From Kitasatospora humi (GTDB lineage Bacteria; Actinomycetota; Actinomycetes; Streptomycetales; Streptomycetaceae): a DNA stretch of 64,000 nt. Positions 15,154-23,652 of this stretch are shown here, one piece after another. Where the stretch lies: contig NZ_JAJJPA010000013.1 in assembly GCF_020907985.1 (NCBI RefSeq), forward strand, positions 96,444 to 160,443. The letters are read 5' to 3'. Below the pieces are notes generated by a model that saw only the letters and a list, made by a program, of their open reading frames with translations, did not search any database and was not told where the DNA came from. Position 1 is the first letter of the stretch; every line of letters starts with the position of its first letter. Position numbers and translations under genes: made by a program.

Positions 15154-16818
15154 CTACTGCGCCGTCAGCTTCCCCGCTCGCTCCCAGCCCCAGTAGCCCA
15201 GCACCGCGGCCAGCGCCAGCCCCAGCACGCCCACGGGAACGCAGGCCGTGCTGGTGTCGGTCCGCACCGCGTCCGACAGCGGCGCCGACAGCACCAGCAC
15301 CGTCAGCGCCGGCCCCGCCGCGTACCAGGCGGCGAACACCAGCGGTCCGGTGCCACCGCCCGCGCCCTTCGCCGGCGAGTAGATCAGGTCGCGCCGCATC
15401 ACTCCCCGGCAGGCGTTCACCAGGCCGGCCGCCACCAGCGCCGGCACCAGCACCGGCGCCAGCCAGACCGCCGGGCCGCCCCCGGCCAGCGTCACCGCCA
15501 GCGCCGCCAGGACGGCGAGCAGGCCACCCAGCACCACCGGCACGATCGCGTGCCGCAGCATCAACCCGGTGATCCGGTACGGCGACCAGGAGGAGCGCCG
15601 CAGATCGTCGGTATCGACCCGGGCCGGCTCCAGCAGCTGCGCCACCGCCAGGTACCCGAAGAGCAACGCCGCCCCCGACGCCACCCAGGCCGGCAGCCCG
15701 CGGCTGTCGTGCGCCGGCACCGCGCAGAGCATCGCCGGCCCGGTCAGCAGCACCGCCCGCCCCAGCCGGGACGGCGCCCGCAGCAGTGCCGTCGCATCCC
15801 GCCACGGCACGATCAGCCACTTCTGCCGTGGCACCGGCAACCGCAGCCGGTGCCACGGCCGCGAGCCGCCGGCACTGCTGACGGCCAGCCGGGCAGCCCG
15901 CAGCTCCACCTTGCGCAGCGCGGCCAGCACGCCCGCGGCCGTCCGCGCCCGCTCGCGCAGCCGGTGCAGCGGGATCGCCGCCGCCGTTCGGTCCGCGAGC
16001 ACCAGCGCCGCCCCGGTGCCGCCGACCAGCAGCGCCGCCGCCACCCAGGCCCCGGGCACGGCCGCCCGGGTCGGCCCGAGCGCCGCGATCCCGGCCCACC
16101 CCCACGGCCCCGACCACAGCTCACCGCGTTCCAGCCACCCCACCCGGTGCCCCGCCACCGCGAACCCGCACTGCACCGCCAGCCCCAGCACCGCCAGCAC
16201 CACGGCCGGCGTCAGCCGGCGCACCCAGTGCGCGGCCCGGTCGCTGCGCTCCACCCAGACCGCCGCGCTGGTGGCCAGCAGCGGCACGCAGAGCCCGCCG
16301 ACCAGGCACCAGCCGAACGCCGCCGCCAGCCCCACCCGGTCCATCAGCCCCAGCGCCACCATCGCACCGCAGGTGGCCAGCAGCCCCGGAAAGGCAGCCA
16401 GCGCACAGGAGAGCCAGAACCAGGGCCGCAGCACCGGCCGGGGTCGCACCGGATGCGCCAGCAGCCAGTCCATCGCGGCCCGCGGCGGCACCACCGGCCC
16501 GCGCCACATCGCATCCCGCAGCACGACCAGGAGCGTGCCGAGTGCGACCGCCGTCACGCCGGCGGGTAGCGCCGCGAGCAACTGGCCGCCGTGCCCGGTG
16601 TAGTCGGCGCCCATCCGCTGCTGCAGGAACAGCCCCAGACTCGGCATCCCACCCCAGACCACCAGCGCCAGCAGCACGCAGTAGAGCGCGAACGCCAGCT
16701 GCTTGGCCCGGCCCGCCCGGTGCGGGGCCCGCAGCCGGCGCAGCAGCGCCAACGCCTCCGGAGTCCAGTCGTCCGCCTCCGTCCAGGGCGCGGGCACCTC
16801 GGTCCGCGAGGCCGTCAC
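15154..16818 (-). CDS. ABC transporter permease-like integral membrane protein
   Basis: 554 residues with roughly ten to twelve hydrophobic segments and a cytoplasmic N-terminus ending near residue 38 (RAPHRAGRAKQ). No ABC-2 consensus is strong enough to name a subfamily. It begins with GTG at 16816-16818, which overlaps the TGA of the ATPase gene as GTGA, so it is the membrane partner of that ATPase. Together they probably form an exporter. The gene ends 94 bases before the start of the aldolase operon on the same strand. Confidence 0.75.
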   Translation of the reverse strand: MTASRTEVPAPWTEADDWTPEALALLRRLRAPHRAGRAKQLAFALYCVLLALVVWGGMPSLGLFLQQRMGADYTGHGGQLLAALPAGVTAVALGTLLVVLRDAMWRGPVVPPRAAMDWLLAHPVRPRPVLRPWFWLSCALAAFPGLLATCGAMVALGLMDRVGLAAAFGWCLVGGLCVPLLATSAAVWVERSDRAAHWVRRLTPAVVLAVLGLAVQCGFAVAGHRVGWLERGELWSGPWGWAGIAALGPTRAAVPGAWVAAALLVGGTGAALVLADRTAAAIPLHRLRERARTAAGVLAALRKVELRAARLAVSSAGGSRPWHRLRLPVPRQKWLIVPWRDATALLRAPSRLGRAVLLTGPAMLCAVPAHDSRGLPAWVASGAALLFGYLAVAQLLEPARVDTDDLRRSSWSPYRITGLMLRHAIVPVVLGGLLAVLAALAVTLAGGGPAVWLAPVLVPALVAAGLVNACRGVMRRDLIYSPAKGAGGGTGPLVFAAWYAAGPALTVLVLSAPLSDAVRTDTSTACVPVGVLGLALAAVLGYWGWERAGKLTAQ

Positions 16819-17510
16819 CGGACACCCGCCCGGGCCAGCACCTCGTCCGCCGGACCCTCGGCCAGCACCCGGCCGTCCTCCAGCACCACCACCCGGTCGG
16901 CCACGTCACGCGCCAGGTCGGCGTGGTGGGTGACCAGCAGCACCGCCACCCCGTCGGCCAGCTCGCCACGCAGCAACTCGGCCAACTTCCGCCGGGCCTC
17001 CGGGTCGAGGCGCTGCTCCGGCTCGTCCAGCAGCAGCAGGTCACGCGGCCGCACCAGCGCGCAGGCCAGCAGCAGCGCCTGCAACTGCCCCGAGGAGAGC
17101 GCCGACGGCAGCACGTCGGCCCGCTCGGTGAGCAGCCGGTCGGCGAGGACCTGGGCCACCCACTCCTGCGGGTCGGCCACCCCGTGCGCGACGGCGACCA
17201 GCAGCAGGTGCTCGCGCACGGTCAGGTCCGGGTAGTGCGCCACCGTGTCGCCGACCACCGCCACGCGGGCGCGGATCCGCGGGTCGTTCTCGTCCATCGG
17301 CAGCCCGTCGAACCACACCGTCCCCGCCGTCGGCCGCTCCCGCCCGGCGGCCACCCGCAGCAGCGTCGACTTGCCCGAGCCGTTGTGCCCGAGCAGTGCC
17401 ACGCACTCGCCCGCCGCCAGCGACAGGCTGATCGGATGCAGCGCCATCCGGTCGTCGTAGCAGCGACTCACCTTGGACAACTGCAGGAGTGCCTTGGATT
17501 TCTCGGCCAT
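16815..17510 (-). CDS. ABC transporter ATP-binding protein
   Basis: 231 residues. Walker A is GHNGSGKST, the signature region reads LSSGQLQALLLA (LSSGQ rather than LSGGQ), Walker B is LLLLDEPEQRLD, and the switch histidine lies in LVTHHADLA. The short form with no extra domains suggests an exporter ATPase of the CcmA-like class. ATG at 17508-17510 gives the family start MAEKSKALLQLSKVSR; the upstream open frame has no ribosome site. It is the first gene of a two-gene operon with the permease. Confidence 0.88.
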   Translation of the reverse strand: MAEKSKALLQLSKVSRCYDDRMALHPISLSLAAGECVALLGHNGSGKSTLLRVAAGRERPTAGTVWFDGLPMDENDPRIRARVAVVGDTVAHYPDLTVREHLLLVAVAHGVADPQEWVAQVLADRLLTERADVLPSALSSGQLQALLLACALVRPRDLLLLDEPEQRLDPEARRKLAELLRGELADGVAVLLVTHHADLARDVADRVVVLEDGRVLAEGPADEVLARAGVR

Positions 17511-17653
17511 CAGTGGGGTGCCTCTCGATGTGCGGTCGATAAACACTAGCGAGCCCCGCTGAGAGGGCCGGCCGGGCGAGCTGCCGCCCGATCGGCCGCC
17601 GCACACGCTCCGTCGTGCGCGTCGTCACCCGGAGAGGACGATCCCGTCGCGTC

Positions 17654-18208
17654 CTATGCCGTGCCCGCCCCCGGGCGCCCCGTCCCGGTGCGCCCCGTCC
17701 CCGTACCCGTGCTCGTTCCTGTCCCCGTGGTTCCCGTGCCTGCGCCCGTCAGCCGCCGGCGGGTGTGGGCCTGGGCGCCGGCCGGGAGCGTGGCGAGGAT
17801 GTCGGCGATCGAGGTGCTCGCGAGGGTGGTCCGCCAGGCCTCGTGGGCCTCGGCCATCTTGGCGGCCAGGATGCAGGTGTGGCGGCACTGGTCGGGTGAC
17901 AGCGCGCCCTGACCCTGCTGGCGGATCTCCCGGCACTCGTAGGGCGAGGCCGCGCCGTCGACCGCCTCGACGATCTGCAGCAGTGTGATCTCCTCCGGCC
18001 GCCGGGCCAGCCGGAATCCACCCCGGGGGCCTGTCGACGCGGCCAGTACCCCGGCCTTGACGAGCGGTTGGAGCTGCTTGGCGAGGTACGGCGCCGGGAC
18101 GTCGAAGTACAGCGCGAGCTGCGCCGCCGATGCCGTCGCCCCGGCTTCGAGCTGGGCCAGCGTGGTGGTGCAGTGCAGGACCCACTCGGTACTCACGGGC
18201 AACTTCAT
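17654..18208 (-). CDS. Rrf2 family transcriptional regulator with repetitive tail
   Basis: 184 residues. Residues 1-80 are a winged helix of the Rrf2 family (ASAAQLALYFDVPAPYLAKQL, then the wing GPRGGFRLARRP). Three cysteines follow in YECREI, DQCRHTC, in the place where Rrf2 proteins such as IscR and NsrR bind an iron-sulfur cluster, but the spacing differs from both, so metal binding is only possible. From about residue 155 the tail is a low-complexity G/T run produced by hexanucleotide repeats. It is divergent from the SDR gene at 18367, and a 19-bp inverted repeat between them is the likely operator. Confidence 0.82.
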   Translation of the reverse strand: MKLPVSTEWVLHCTTTLAQLEAGATASAAQLALYFDVPAPYLAKQLQPLVKAGVLAASTGPRGGFRLARRPEEITLLQIVEAVDGAASPYECREIRQQGQGALSPDQCRHTCILAAKMAEAHEAWRTTLASTSIADILATLPAGAQAHTRRRLTGAGTGTTGTGTSTGTGTGRTGTGRPGAGTA

Positions 18209-18239
18209 GGCCGTCAGTCTAGCCGGGGCGAGCCCATTG

Positions 18240-18258
18240 AAGACATTGCGGATGTCTT
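18240..18258. promoter_or_regulatory. Rrf2-type operator
   Basis: AAGACAT (18240-18246) and ATGTCTT (18252-18258) are exact reverse complements around TGCGG. It lies in the 158-base gap between the divergent Rrf2 regulator and the SDR gene. Three 8-bp tandem units (GATCGACA, GATCGACA, GATCAACA) at 18317-18340 lie closer to the SDR start. Confidence 0.7.
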
Positions 18259-18366
18259 TAGTCCGAGATAGCCTGGCGCAGCCGGTCCGGGCGATCCCGG
18301 ATCCGGCGCAAGCGGAGATCGACAGATCGACAGATCAACAGGCAGAGACCGATTGGGGAGACGATC

Positions 18367-19113
18367 ATGCGAATCGCAGTCGCCGGTGCGACCGGGAACA
18401 TCGGGGCCCGCACCGCTGCCGCGCTGGAGCGCGACGGGCACGAGGTCGTCCGGATCAGCCGCGCACTTGGTGTGGACCTGGTGACCGGTGAGGGGCTCGA
18501 CGCCGCACTGGCCGGGGTGGCCGCCGTCGTCGACGCCATCAGCCCGCCGGTGCTCGATCGCGATGAGACGGTGGCGTACCTCGGCGCCGCCACCCGCAAC
18601 CTGCTCGCCGCCGGGGAGCGCGCCGGCGTTCGCCACCATGTGCTGCTCTCGATCGCCGGTATGGACCGGATCGCCGGCAACGCCCACTACGCGGGCAAGT
18701 GCGAACAGGAGAGGCTGGTGGCCGCCGGCCCGCTGCCGTGGACCATCGTCCCGGCCACCCAGTTCCACGACTTCGCCGAGATGGTGGTGGGTTGGACCGA
18801 ACACGATGGCGCCGCCCTCGTGCCCCCGCTGCTGCTCCAGCCGATCGCCCCGGACGACGTGGCCGCCATCCTGGCCGAGTTGGTGGTGGGCGGGGCGCGG
18901 GGCCGCCACCCCGACATCGCCGGCCCCGAAGCGCAGGACCTGGTCGACATGGCCCGCCGCACCCTTGCCGTGCGCGGCCGCACGGTGAAGCTGCGGCCCA
19001 CCTGGGACGGTCCGTTCGGCCCGGCGGCAGCGGGCAACGTCCTGCTGCCGGGCGAGGGAGCCCGGATCGCGCCGACCACGTTCGACGAATGGCTGGCGCA
19101 GCAGCAGGTCTGA
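18367..19113 (+). CDS. NmrA-like atypical SDR / NAD(P)-binding protein
   Basis: 248 residues. N-terminal MRIAVAGATGNIGARTAAAL is the GxxGxxG motif of atypical short-chain dehydrogenases. The family's catalytic YxxxK is only partly kept (HYAGKCEQER, with Y and K four apart), so it could be a reductase or a redox sensor. ATG at 18367 follows a GGGGAGAC ribosome site. It is divergent from an Rrf2 regulator, a common arrangement in streptomycetes where a redox- or stress-sensing Rrf2 protein controls one NAD(P)H-binding protein. Confidence 0.82.
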   Translation: MRIAVAGATGNIGARTAAALERDGHEVVRISRALGVDLVTGEGLDAALAGVAAVVDAISPPVLDRDETVAYLGAATRNLLAAGERAGVRHHVLLSIAGMDRIAGNAHYAGKCEQERLVAAGPLPWTIVPATQFHDFAEMVVGWTEHDGAALVPPLLLQPIAPDDVAAILAELVVGGARGRHPDIAGPEAQDLVDMARRTLAVRGRTVKLRPTWDGPFGPAAAGNVLLPGEGARIAPTTFDEWLAQQQV

Positions 19114-19260
19114 CGGAGGGTCAGTCGGCCTTCCCGGCCGCGACGGCACGGTCTCCGCTGGGCGGGGCAATGCTTTCCGTTCCCATGGTCTGGGCAGCTG
19201 ACCCCGACGGCGACCGTGACGCCGGCTTCCACCGGTGGGTGCCGTCGGTCGACGGGCCCG

Positions 19261-19875
19261 TCAGCGCCCGCCCGGCAGCAGGGCGTCGAGGTAGCCGCCC
19301 ACCTCCGCGCGCAGCTCCGACCGATTCAGTGGATGCCCACTTCCGCTGCCCACCGCCGAGTTGAACAGCACACCGTCGCACCAGCGGACCAGTCGGCGGG
19401 CGTCCGCCTCCGGGGCGGTCGAGCCGCAGCGGGCCAGCAGGGTCGCTGCGAAGTCCACGAATCCGGCACCCAACTTGTCGTAGACCGCGCGTAGTTCGGG
19501 GCGGCGGGTGGCCTCCAGGGCGAGTTCGAAGCGGGCGATGGTCAGGGCGCGCCCGGTGGTGAGCGCCTGGTGCAGCGAGTCGGCGGCCAGCTCCGCGAGC
19601 AGCTCGCGCGGTTCACCGTTCAGTTGGACGGTCGGCTCGGCCGCGCCGTCGGGTGCCTCCAGGTCCGCGATCCGGGTGATCGCCAGCTCCAGCAGTGCCG
19701 CCCTGGTCCGCGCCAGGTTGGAGGTCGAGCCGGTGGGCAGCCCGGCGGCCTCGTCCACCGCCCGGTGGGTCAGCCCCCGCAGGCCGCGTTCGGCGATCAG
19801 CGCGACCGCCGTGTCGGCGATCAACGTCGGGCGGCCGGGCTTGGGGTGCTGGGACTGCTTCATGGCTCCGATCAT
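19261..19875 (-). CDS. TetR family regulator of the flavin monooxygenase
   Basis: 204 residues if started at ATG 19873-19875; a second ATG at 19861-19863 (MKQSQHPKPGRP) would give 200 and matches the usual start just as well. The DNA-binding part has RGLRGLTHRAVDEAAGLPTGSTSN, and the C-terminal domain is of the TetR_C_6-like kind. It is divergent from a FAD monooxygenase and two identical operator sites lie between them. Likely represses both genes and responds to the monooxygenase substrate, as TetX- and RIF-type pairs do. Confidence 0.82.
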   Translation of the reverse strand: MIGAMKQSQHPKPGRPTLIADTAVALIAERGLRGLTHRAVDEAAGLPTGSTSNLARTRAALLELAITRIADLEAPDGAAEPTVQLNGEPRELLAELAADSLHQALTTGRALTIARFELALEATRRPELRAVYDKLGAGFVDFAATLLARCGSTAPEADARRLVRWCDGVLFNSAVGSGSGHPLNRSELRAEVGGYLDALLPGGR

Positions 19876-19905
19876 CGCTGTTCCGCTCCCTCGGCCTCAA
19901 ACCTC

Positions 19906-19953
19906 ACTACATCCGTAGTATCGTCGACATGCAATGCGAACTACGCCTGTAGT
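19906..19953. promoter_or_regulatory. Two copies of an ACTAC-N4-GTAGT operator
   Basis: ACTACATCCGTAGT at 19906-19919 and ACTACGCCTGTAGT at 19940-19953 are the same 14-bp inverted repeat (arms ACTAC/GTAGT, 4-base spacer), both followed by AT, with centres 34 bp apart, about three helical turns. They fill the gap between the divergent TetR and monooxygenase genes; TAGTAT in the second copy could be a -10 element for the monooxygenase. Confidence 0.8.
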
Positions 19954-19970
19954 ATTCCGGGGGTTGGATC

Positions 19971-21143
19971 ATGGAAGCAATCGTCATCGGCGGCGGAATC
20001 GGCGGCCTTGCCGCCGCCTTCGCCCTGCACCGCCTCGGCCACCAGGTCACGGTGCACGAGCGGGCCGCCTCCCTCGAACCCGTCGGTGCCGGCCTCGCCG
20101 TGGCCCCCAACGCCCTGCGGGCCCTGGATCGGCTCGGCGTCGGCGACCGCCTGCGCGCACACGCCGGCCCCGACCACCCCGCCGCCGGCCTGCGCCGTCC
20201 TTCCGGTCGCTGGTTGGCCCGCGTCGACCACGACGCCATGGCCGACGTCTTCGGCGACAAGCTGGTGGCCGTGGCCCGCTCGGTGCTGGTCGACACGCTG
20301 GCCGCTGCCCTGCCGCCCGGTGCCGTCCGCACCGGCTCGCCGGCCGAACTGCTCGACCACGGCACCGCCGGCCGCCCCGCCGTGGTCCGCACCGCCGACG
20401 GCGAGCGGACGGCCGATCTGGTGGTCGGCGCGGACGGCATCCGCTCCGCCACCCGAGCCACCCTCTTCCCGCGCCACCCCGGCCCGCGCTACTCCGGCTT
20501 CACCACCTGGCGCACCCTGATCCCCGAGCCGCCGCGCACGCCACCGGCCGTCGGCGAGATCTGGGGGAGTGGGGGACTGGTCGGCGTCGTGCCGCTCCAA
20601 GGGGGTCAACTCTACGTGTACGCCGCCGCGTTGGCCGATCATGGCGGCCGCGCCGACGACGGCGACGAACTCGCCGAGCTGCGGCGCCACTTCGGCGGCT
20701 GGTGTGAACCCGTACCCGAACTCCTCGCCGCCGCCGACCCGTCGCGGGTGCTGCGGCACGACGTCTGGGAGCTGACCGACCCGCTTCCCGCCCACCACCA
20801 CGGCCGGGTCGCGCTCCTCGGCGACGCCGCCCACGCCATGTCCCCGTTCCAGGGGCAGGGCGCCTGCCAGGCCATCGAGGACGCCCTGGTCCTCGCCGCC
20901 ACCCTTGGCGCCGACCCCGTCGACCCCGTCGCCGCTCTCCCCGCCTACACCGCCGCCCGCCTGGCCCGCACCACCGCCATCGTCGCCGGCTCCCGTCGGG
21001 TGGGCGCCCTGGTGGCCCGCAGTACCCCGGTGGGCGTCCTGGTCCGCGATGCGCTGCTCGCCGCGACGGGGGTGCTGCCGCAGCGCCTGGTGCTCGGTCG
21101 GCTGGCGCGCACGTACGGCTGGGAGGCGCCGGTGCTCGGGTAG
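19971..21143 (+). CDS. FAD-dependent monooxygenase (class A flavoprotein)
   Basis: 390 residues. Seen in order: AIVIGGGIGGLAAAFALHRLG (dinucleotide-binding GxGxxG), a VVGADGIRSATR segment (the DG motif of the family), and LLGDAAHAMSPFQGQGACQAIEDA (the GD motif binding FAD). Length is typical for single-domain aromatic or antibiotic hydroxylases of the PHBH/TetX group. ATG at 19971 follows GGGGG. Controlled by the divergent TetR. The substrate cannot be inferred; inactivation of an antibiotic or hydroxylation of an aromatic metabolite are both plausible. Confidence 0.88.
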   Translation: MEAIVIGGGIGGLAAAFALHRLGHQVTVHERAASLEPVGAGLAVAPNALRALDRLGVGDRLRAHAGPDHPAAGLRRPSGRWLARVDHDAMADVFGDKLVAVARSVLVDTLAAALPPGAVRTGSPAELLDHGTAGRPAVVRTADGERTADLVVGADGIRSATRATLFPRHPGPRYSGFTTWRTLIPEPPRTPPAVGEIWGSGGLVGVVPLQGGQLYVYAAALADHGGRADDGDELAELRRHFGGWCEPVPELLAAADPSRVLRHDVWELTDPLPAHHHGRVALLGDAAHAMSPFQGQGACQAIEDALVLAATLGADPVDPVAALPAYTAARLARTTAIVAGSRRVGALVARSTPVGVLVRDALLAATGVLPQRLVLGRLARTYGWEAPVLG

Positions 21144-21414
21144 GCCGCAGCCCTCGCCGGTCCGGGGCGGGCGGTGCGGTGCGGGTCGGCAGGGCCGCGC
21201 GGGATGGGACTTGGCTCGCGGGTTGTGAAGCGCGGAGCCGAATGCCCCGAGCTCGTTTGACCGGACACGACAGGTTCGCGGGGCGGTACCTTTCGGCGAG
21301 GGCCTGTGCGCGAGGCCCTCCTGCGGCCGGGAACACGTCGCTTGTCGCCGACACTGCCGTCCGGTCGGTCGTCAGCGAGGTGCTGAACTGGGCTGGGCAT
21401 TGATACCGTGCCCC
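21144..21414. other. Intergenic region before the DUF402 gene
   Basis: 271 bases without a recognisable gene or strong hairpin. The right end holds TGATAC at 21401-21406, a possible -10 element placed so that transcription would begin about at the GTG of the next gene. Confidence 0.35.
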
Positions 21415-21936
21415 GTGACCTCCGACGAACGAGTGACCGTTCTGCACAACGACAGGTTGAGGGCAGCAGGAATCCGCCGCGGCAACGTCGTCGCCTACGA
21501 CTGGGGCTTTCACGAGGACGGGACCGACTACGTCCAGCGCACGTTCGTACTGCTCGACGAGCACATGCAGATCAACCAGCCAGTGATGTTTCCACCGGAG
21601 CAGGCCGGCTGGTGGTACTGCGACCTCGTGAGCCTGGAGTGGGGCGGCCCCGGCCATGGTCTTCTGAAGACCCAGGACATGTGGATCGATGTCATCATCG
21701 GGCCGCCGGACCACCCCTACCGCCTGCTTGACCTGAATGACTACGCCGACGCCCTCGAGGACGGACGCATCAGTCCCGGCCAGGCCGCTGACGGGCTGAG
21801 ACGGACGCAGCGCTTCCTCGATCATCGCCTCAATCGCCGGCACGAGGCGACGAGGACATGGCCGGCCTTCCCGCCGACCGAGGTCGGAGAACTCCTCAGT
21901 GCGGACCTGCCACGTGACTGGCGCCTGCTGGGCTGA
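21415..21936 (+). CDS. DUF402 domain protein
   Basis: 173 residues. It contains the DUF402 core: GWWYCDLVSLEW, then DMWIDVIIGPPDHPYRLLDLNDYADALEDGRIS split here for length, with the conserved aspartates and tyrosine that in the FomD relative bind metal for hydrolysis of a nucleotide-linked phosphonate. In most genomes DUF402 proteins are phosphodiesterase-like hydrolases of unknown substrate. The GTG at 21415 is preferred to an in-frame TTG at 21400; no ribosome site precedes it, and a -10-like element at 21401-21406 suggests a leaderless message. Confidence 0.7.
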   Translation: MTSDERVTVLHNDRLRAAGIRRGNVVAYDWGFHEDGTDYVQRTFVLLDEHMQINQPVMFPPEQAGWWYCDLVSLEWGGPGHGLLKTQDMWIDVIIGPPDHPYRLLDLNDYADALEDGRISPGQAADGLRRTQRFLDHRLNRRHEATRTWPAFPPTEVGELLSADLPRDWRLLG

Positions 21937-22081
21937 CGTCGCGACATCCCGGGGACTTGCTACCCGGAGGCCGCCGGCTGCTGACGCGGCGGGTGCTGGA
22001 TTTCGTCAGCGGACTGGCCGTCTCCGCGTGAGCCGGCGGCTGCGGCCCCATCACGCCGATGCCATGGCTCCTGGTCCAGGG

Positions 22082-22909
22082 TCAGTGCTCGCGGCGCAGG
22101 AAGTCCCGGGCACCGCGCAGCGCGGTGCGCAGCAGGCGCTGGGTCCGCGTGCTGTCCAGGCGCACGTTCAGCGGTCCCCGGGAGCCGGTGTCGGCGAGGC
22201 GGCCGGCGGTCAGCCCGGCGGCGTCCAGTCCGTCGCGGTCGGCGACCAGCAGACCGAGCTCATAGCGGCTGAGGGCATCCGATCCCGCGAGGTGGTGGAT
22301 GCCCGCATGGTCGGAGGCGCCCAGTTCGAGGAGGGCGCGGGCGAGGTCGGCGACATGGACGGGGCACCGGACGGCATCGGTGAACAGGACGCCGCTGCGC
22401 CGCCCGGTGGCCAGGTCGTGGATGAAGGCCTCGTGCGCCGAGCCGCCGTCGCCGATGATCAGCGAGGTGCGGGCGATGGCGGCAGCCGGGACGAACAGGC
22501 GGATCGCCGTCTCGGCGGCGGCCTTGGCGGCCCCGTAAGGGGTGATCGGGTCAGGTGTGGCGGATTCGTCGTAGTGGACGTCGGCGCCGGAGAAGACGGC
22601 GTCACTGGAGACGTGCACCAGCCGGGAGCCGCACTCATTCGCAGCCATCGCCAGGCGGATCGCGCCGTCGGCCGTGGTCGTCCAATCGGACTGGCGGTAG
22701 GCCGCGTTGATGACGACGTCCGGCCGGGTTCCGCGGAGCGCGCGTGTGACCTCCTCGCCACGACCCAGGTCCATGTGCAGCCAGCGGACCCCGGGGAGGT
22801 CGCCGGCGCGGGTCGCGAAGGTCGCCGCCACGGCGTGCCCGGCCGCCGAGGCCCGCTGGGCCAACTCGCGGCCCAGGAAGCCGCTACCGCCAACGATCAG
22901 GATCTTCAT
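22082..22909 (-). CDS. RmlD-like NAD(P)-dependent sugar or substrate reductase
   Basis: 275 residues. MKILIVGGSGFLGRELAQRA is the GxxGxxG of extended SDR proteins; HVSSDAVFSG and ITPYGAAKAAAE carry the Ser and the YxxxK pair in the arrangement of dTDP-4-dehydrorhamnose reductase (RmlD), where Y is in PYGAAK. There are no other deoxysugar genes beside it, so the true substrate is open. ATG at 22907-22909 starts directly at the nucleotide motif. It lies 40 bases downstream of the P-loop kinase on the same strand and probably shares its transcript. Confidence 0.8.
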   Translation of the reverse strand: MKILIVGGSGFLGRELAQRASAAGHAVAATFATRAGDLPGVRWLHMDLGRGEEVTRALRGTRPDVVINAAYRQSDWTTTADGAIRLAMAANECGSRLVHVSSDAVFSGADVHYDESATPDPITPYGAAKAAAETAIRLFVPAAAIARTSLIIGDGGSAHEAFIHDLATGRRSGVLFTDAVRCPVHVADLARALLELGASDHAGIHHLAGSDALSRYELGLLVADRDGLDAAGLTAGRLADTGSRGPLNVRLDSTRTQRLLRTALRGARDFLRREH

Positions 22910-22949
22910 GGTCCACCACGCTAGCCCTGGGACCTGGTGCTGCCGCCCG

Positions 22950-23546
22950 TCATCCGGCCAGTGCCAGCACCGCGTCCCCCACCTCCGCCACGGACCGGCC
23001 GCTGCCCACATCGACGCGGTCCAGGCCCAGTGCGGCGACGGCGTCCAGCATCGCCGCCTGGTAGCGCAGCGTGCGAGCGGTGAACTTGTCCATCAGATGC
23101 CGCTCCTGTTCCGTCGCCTGGCCGTAGCGCCCGGCCGTGCGGATCCGGTCGCGGAGCAGGGCGGCATCCCCGGTGAGCCAGACGGCAGCCGTGCCCGGAG
23201 CGGTCAGGGTGGCGACGCGGGACGGCCAGAGTGCCGAGCCCTCCAGCACGAGGCCCGCGCCCCCTCCGGTCGCGTATGTCGTGACGAGCTGCTCGATCCG
23301 GGGCCACAGCCGCTCGTAGTGGGCGAGCACCGAGGCCAGTAGTTCGTCGACCGTGAGCGTGCTGTAGTGCACGGCGACATGCGCCGGCACCTCCCGCTCG
23401 GTCGTCCGCCACGGCCGCCCAGGGTGCCGCGCCAGCCCGTCGGTCGACAGGCAGTCGAAGCCGAGCCGCCGCGCGACGGCCTGGGCGGCGGTCGACTTGC
23501 CGACGTTCGATGTGCCACCGATGAGCACGACCCGGGTTGCCCGCAT
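22950..23546 (-). CDS. P-loop kinase-like protein
   Basis: 198 residues. Walker A is VVLIGGTSNVGKSTAAQAVA near residue 7-26, followed by FDCLSTDGLARHPGRPW, where the D is in the place of a phosphoryl-acceptor binding residue, and later a DRIRTAGRY arginine-rich lid. The overall pattern is that of small-molecule kinases such as 2-phosphoglycerate kinase, shikimate kinase or nucleotide-modifying enzymes; no subfamily can be fixed. ATG 23544-23546 puts Walker A at the N-terminus. It is divergent from a macro-domain gene 106 bases away, which raises the possibility of a nucleotide-phosphate substrate. Confidence 0.7.
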   Translation of the reverse strand: MRATRVVLIGGTSNVGKSTAAQAVARRLGFDCLSTDGLARHPGRPWRTTEREVPAHVAVHYSTLTVDELLASVLAHYERLWPRIEQLVTTYATGGGAGLVLEGSALWPSRVATLTAPGTAAVWLTGDAALLRDRIRTAGRYGQATEQERHLMDKFTARTLRYQAAMLDAVAALGLDRVDVGSGRSVAEVGDAVLALAG

Positions 23547-23652
23547 ACTGTCGACGCTACCGCTGACCGGGCCCGGTCGGTCCGAGCGGGAGCGGGATCC
23601 GGCTGCGTTGAGCTCAGGGCTGCTGTCAGCCGCCGTCGCTACCCTCGGACGC

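Noticed and set aside
1..17510. Biosynthetic gene cluster for a polyketide or peptide
   Set aside because: Two thioesterases occur, but no PKS, NRPS, carrier protein or adenylation domain lies in the window, so a cluster is not supported.
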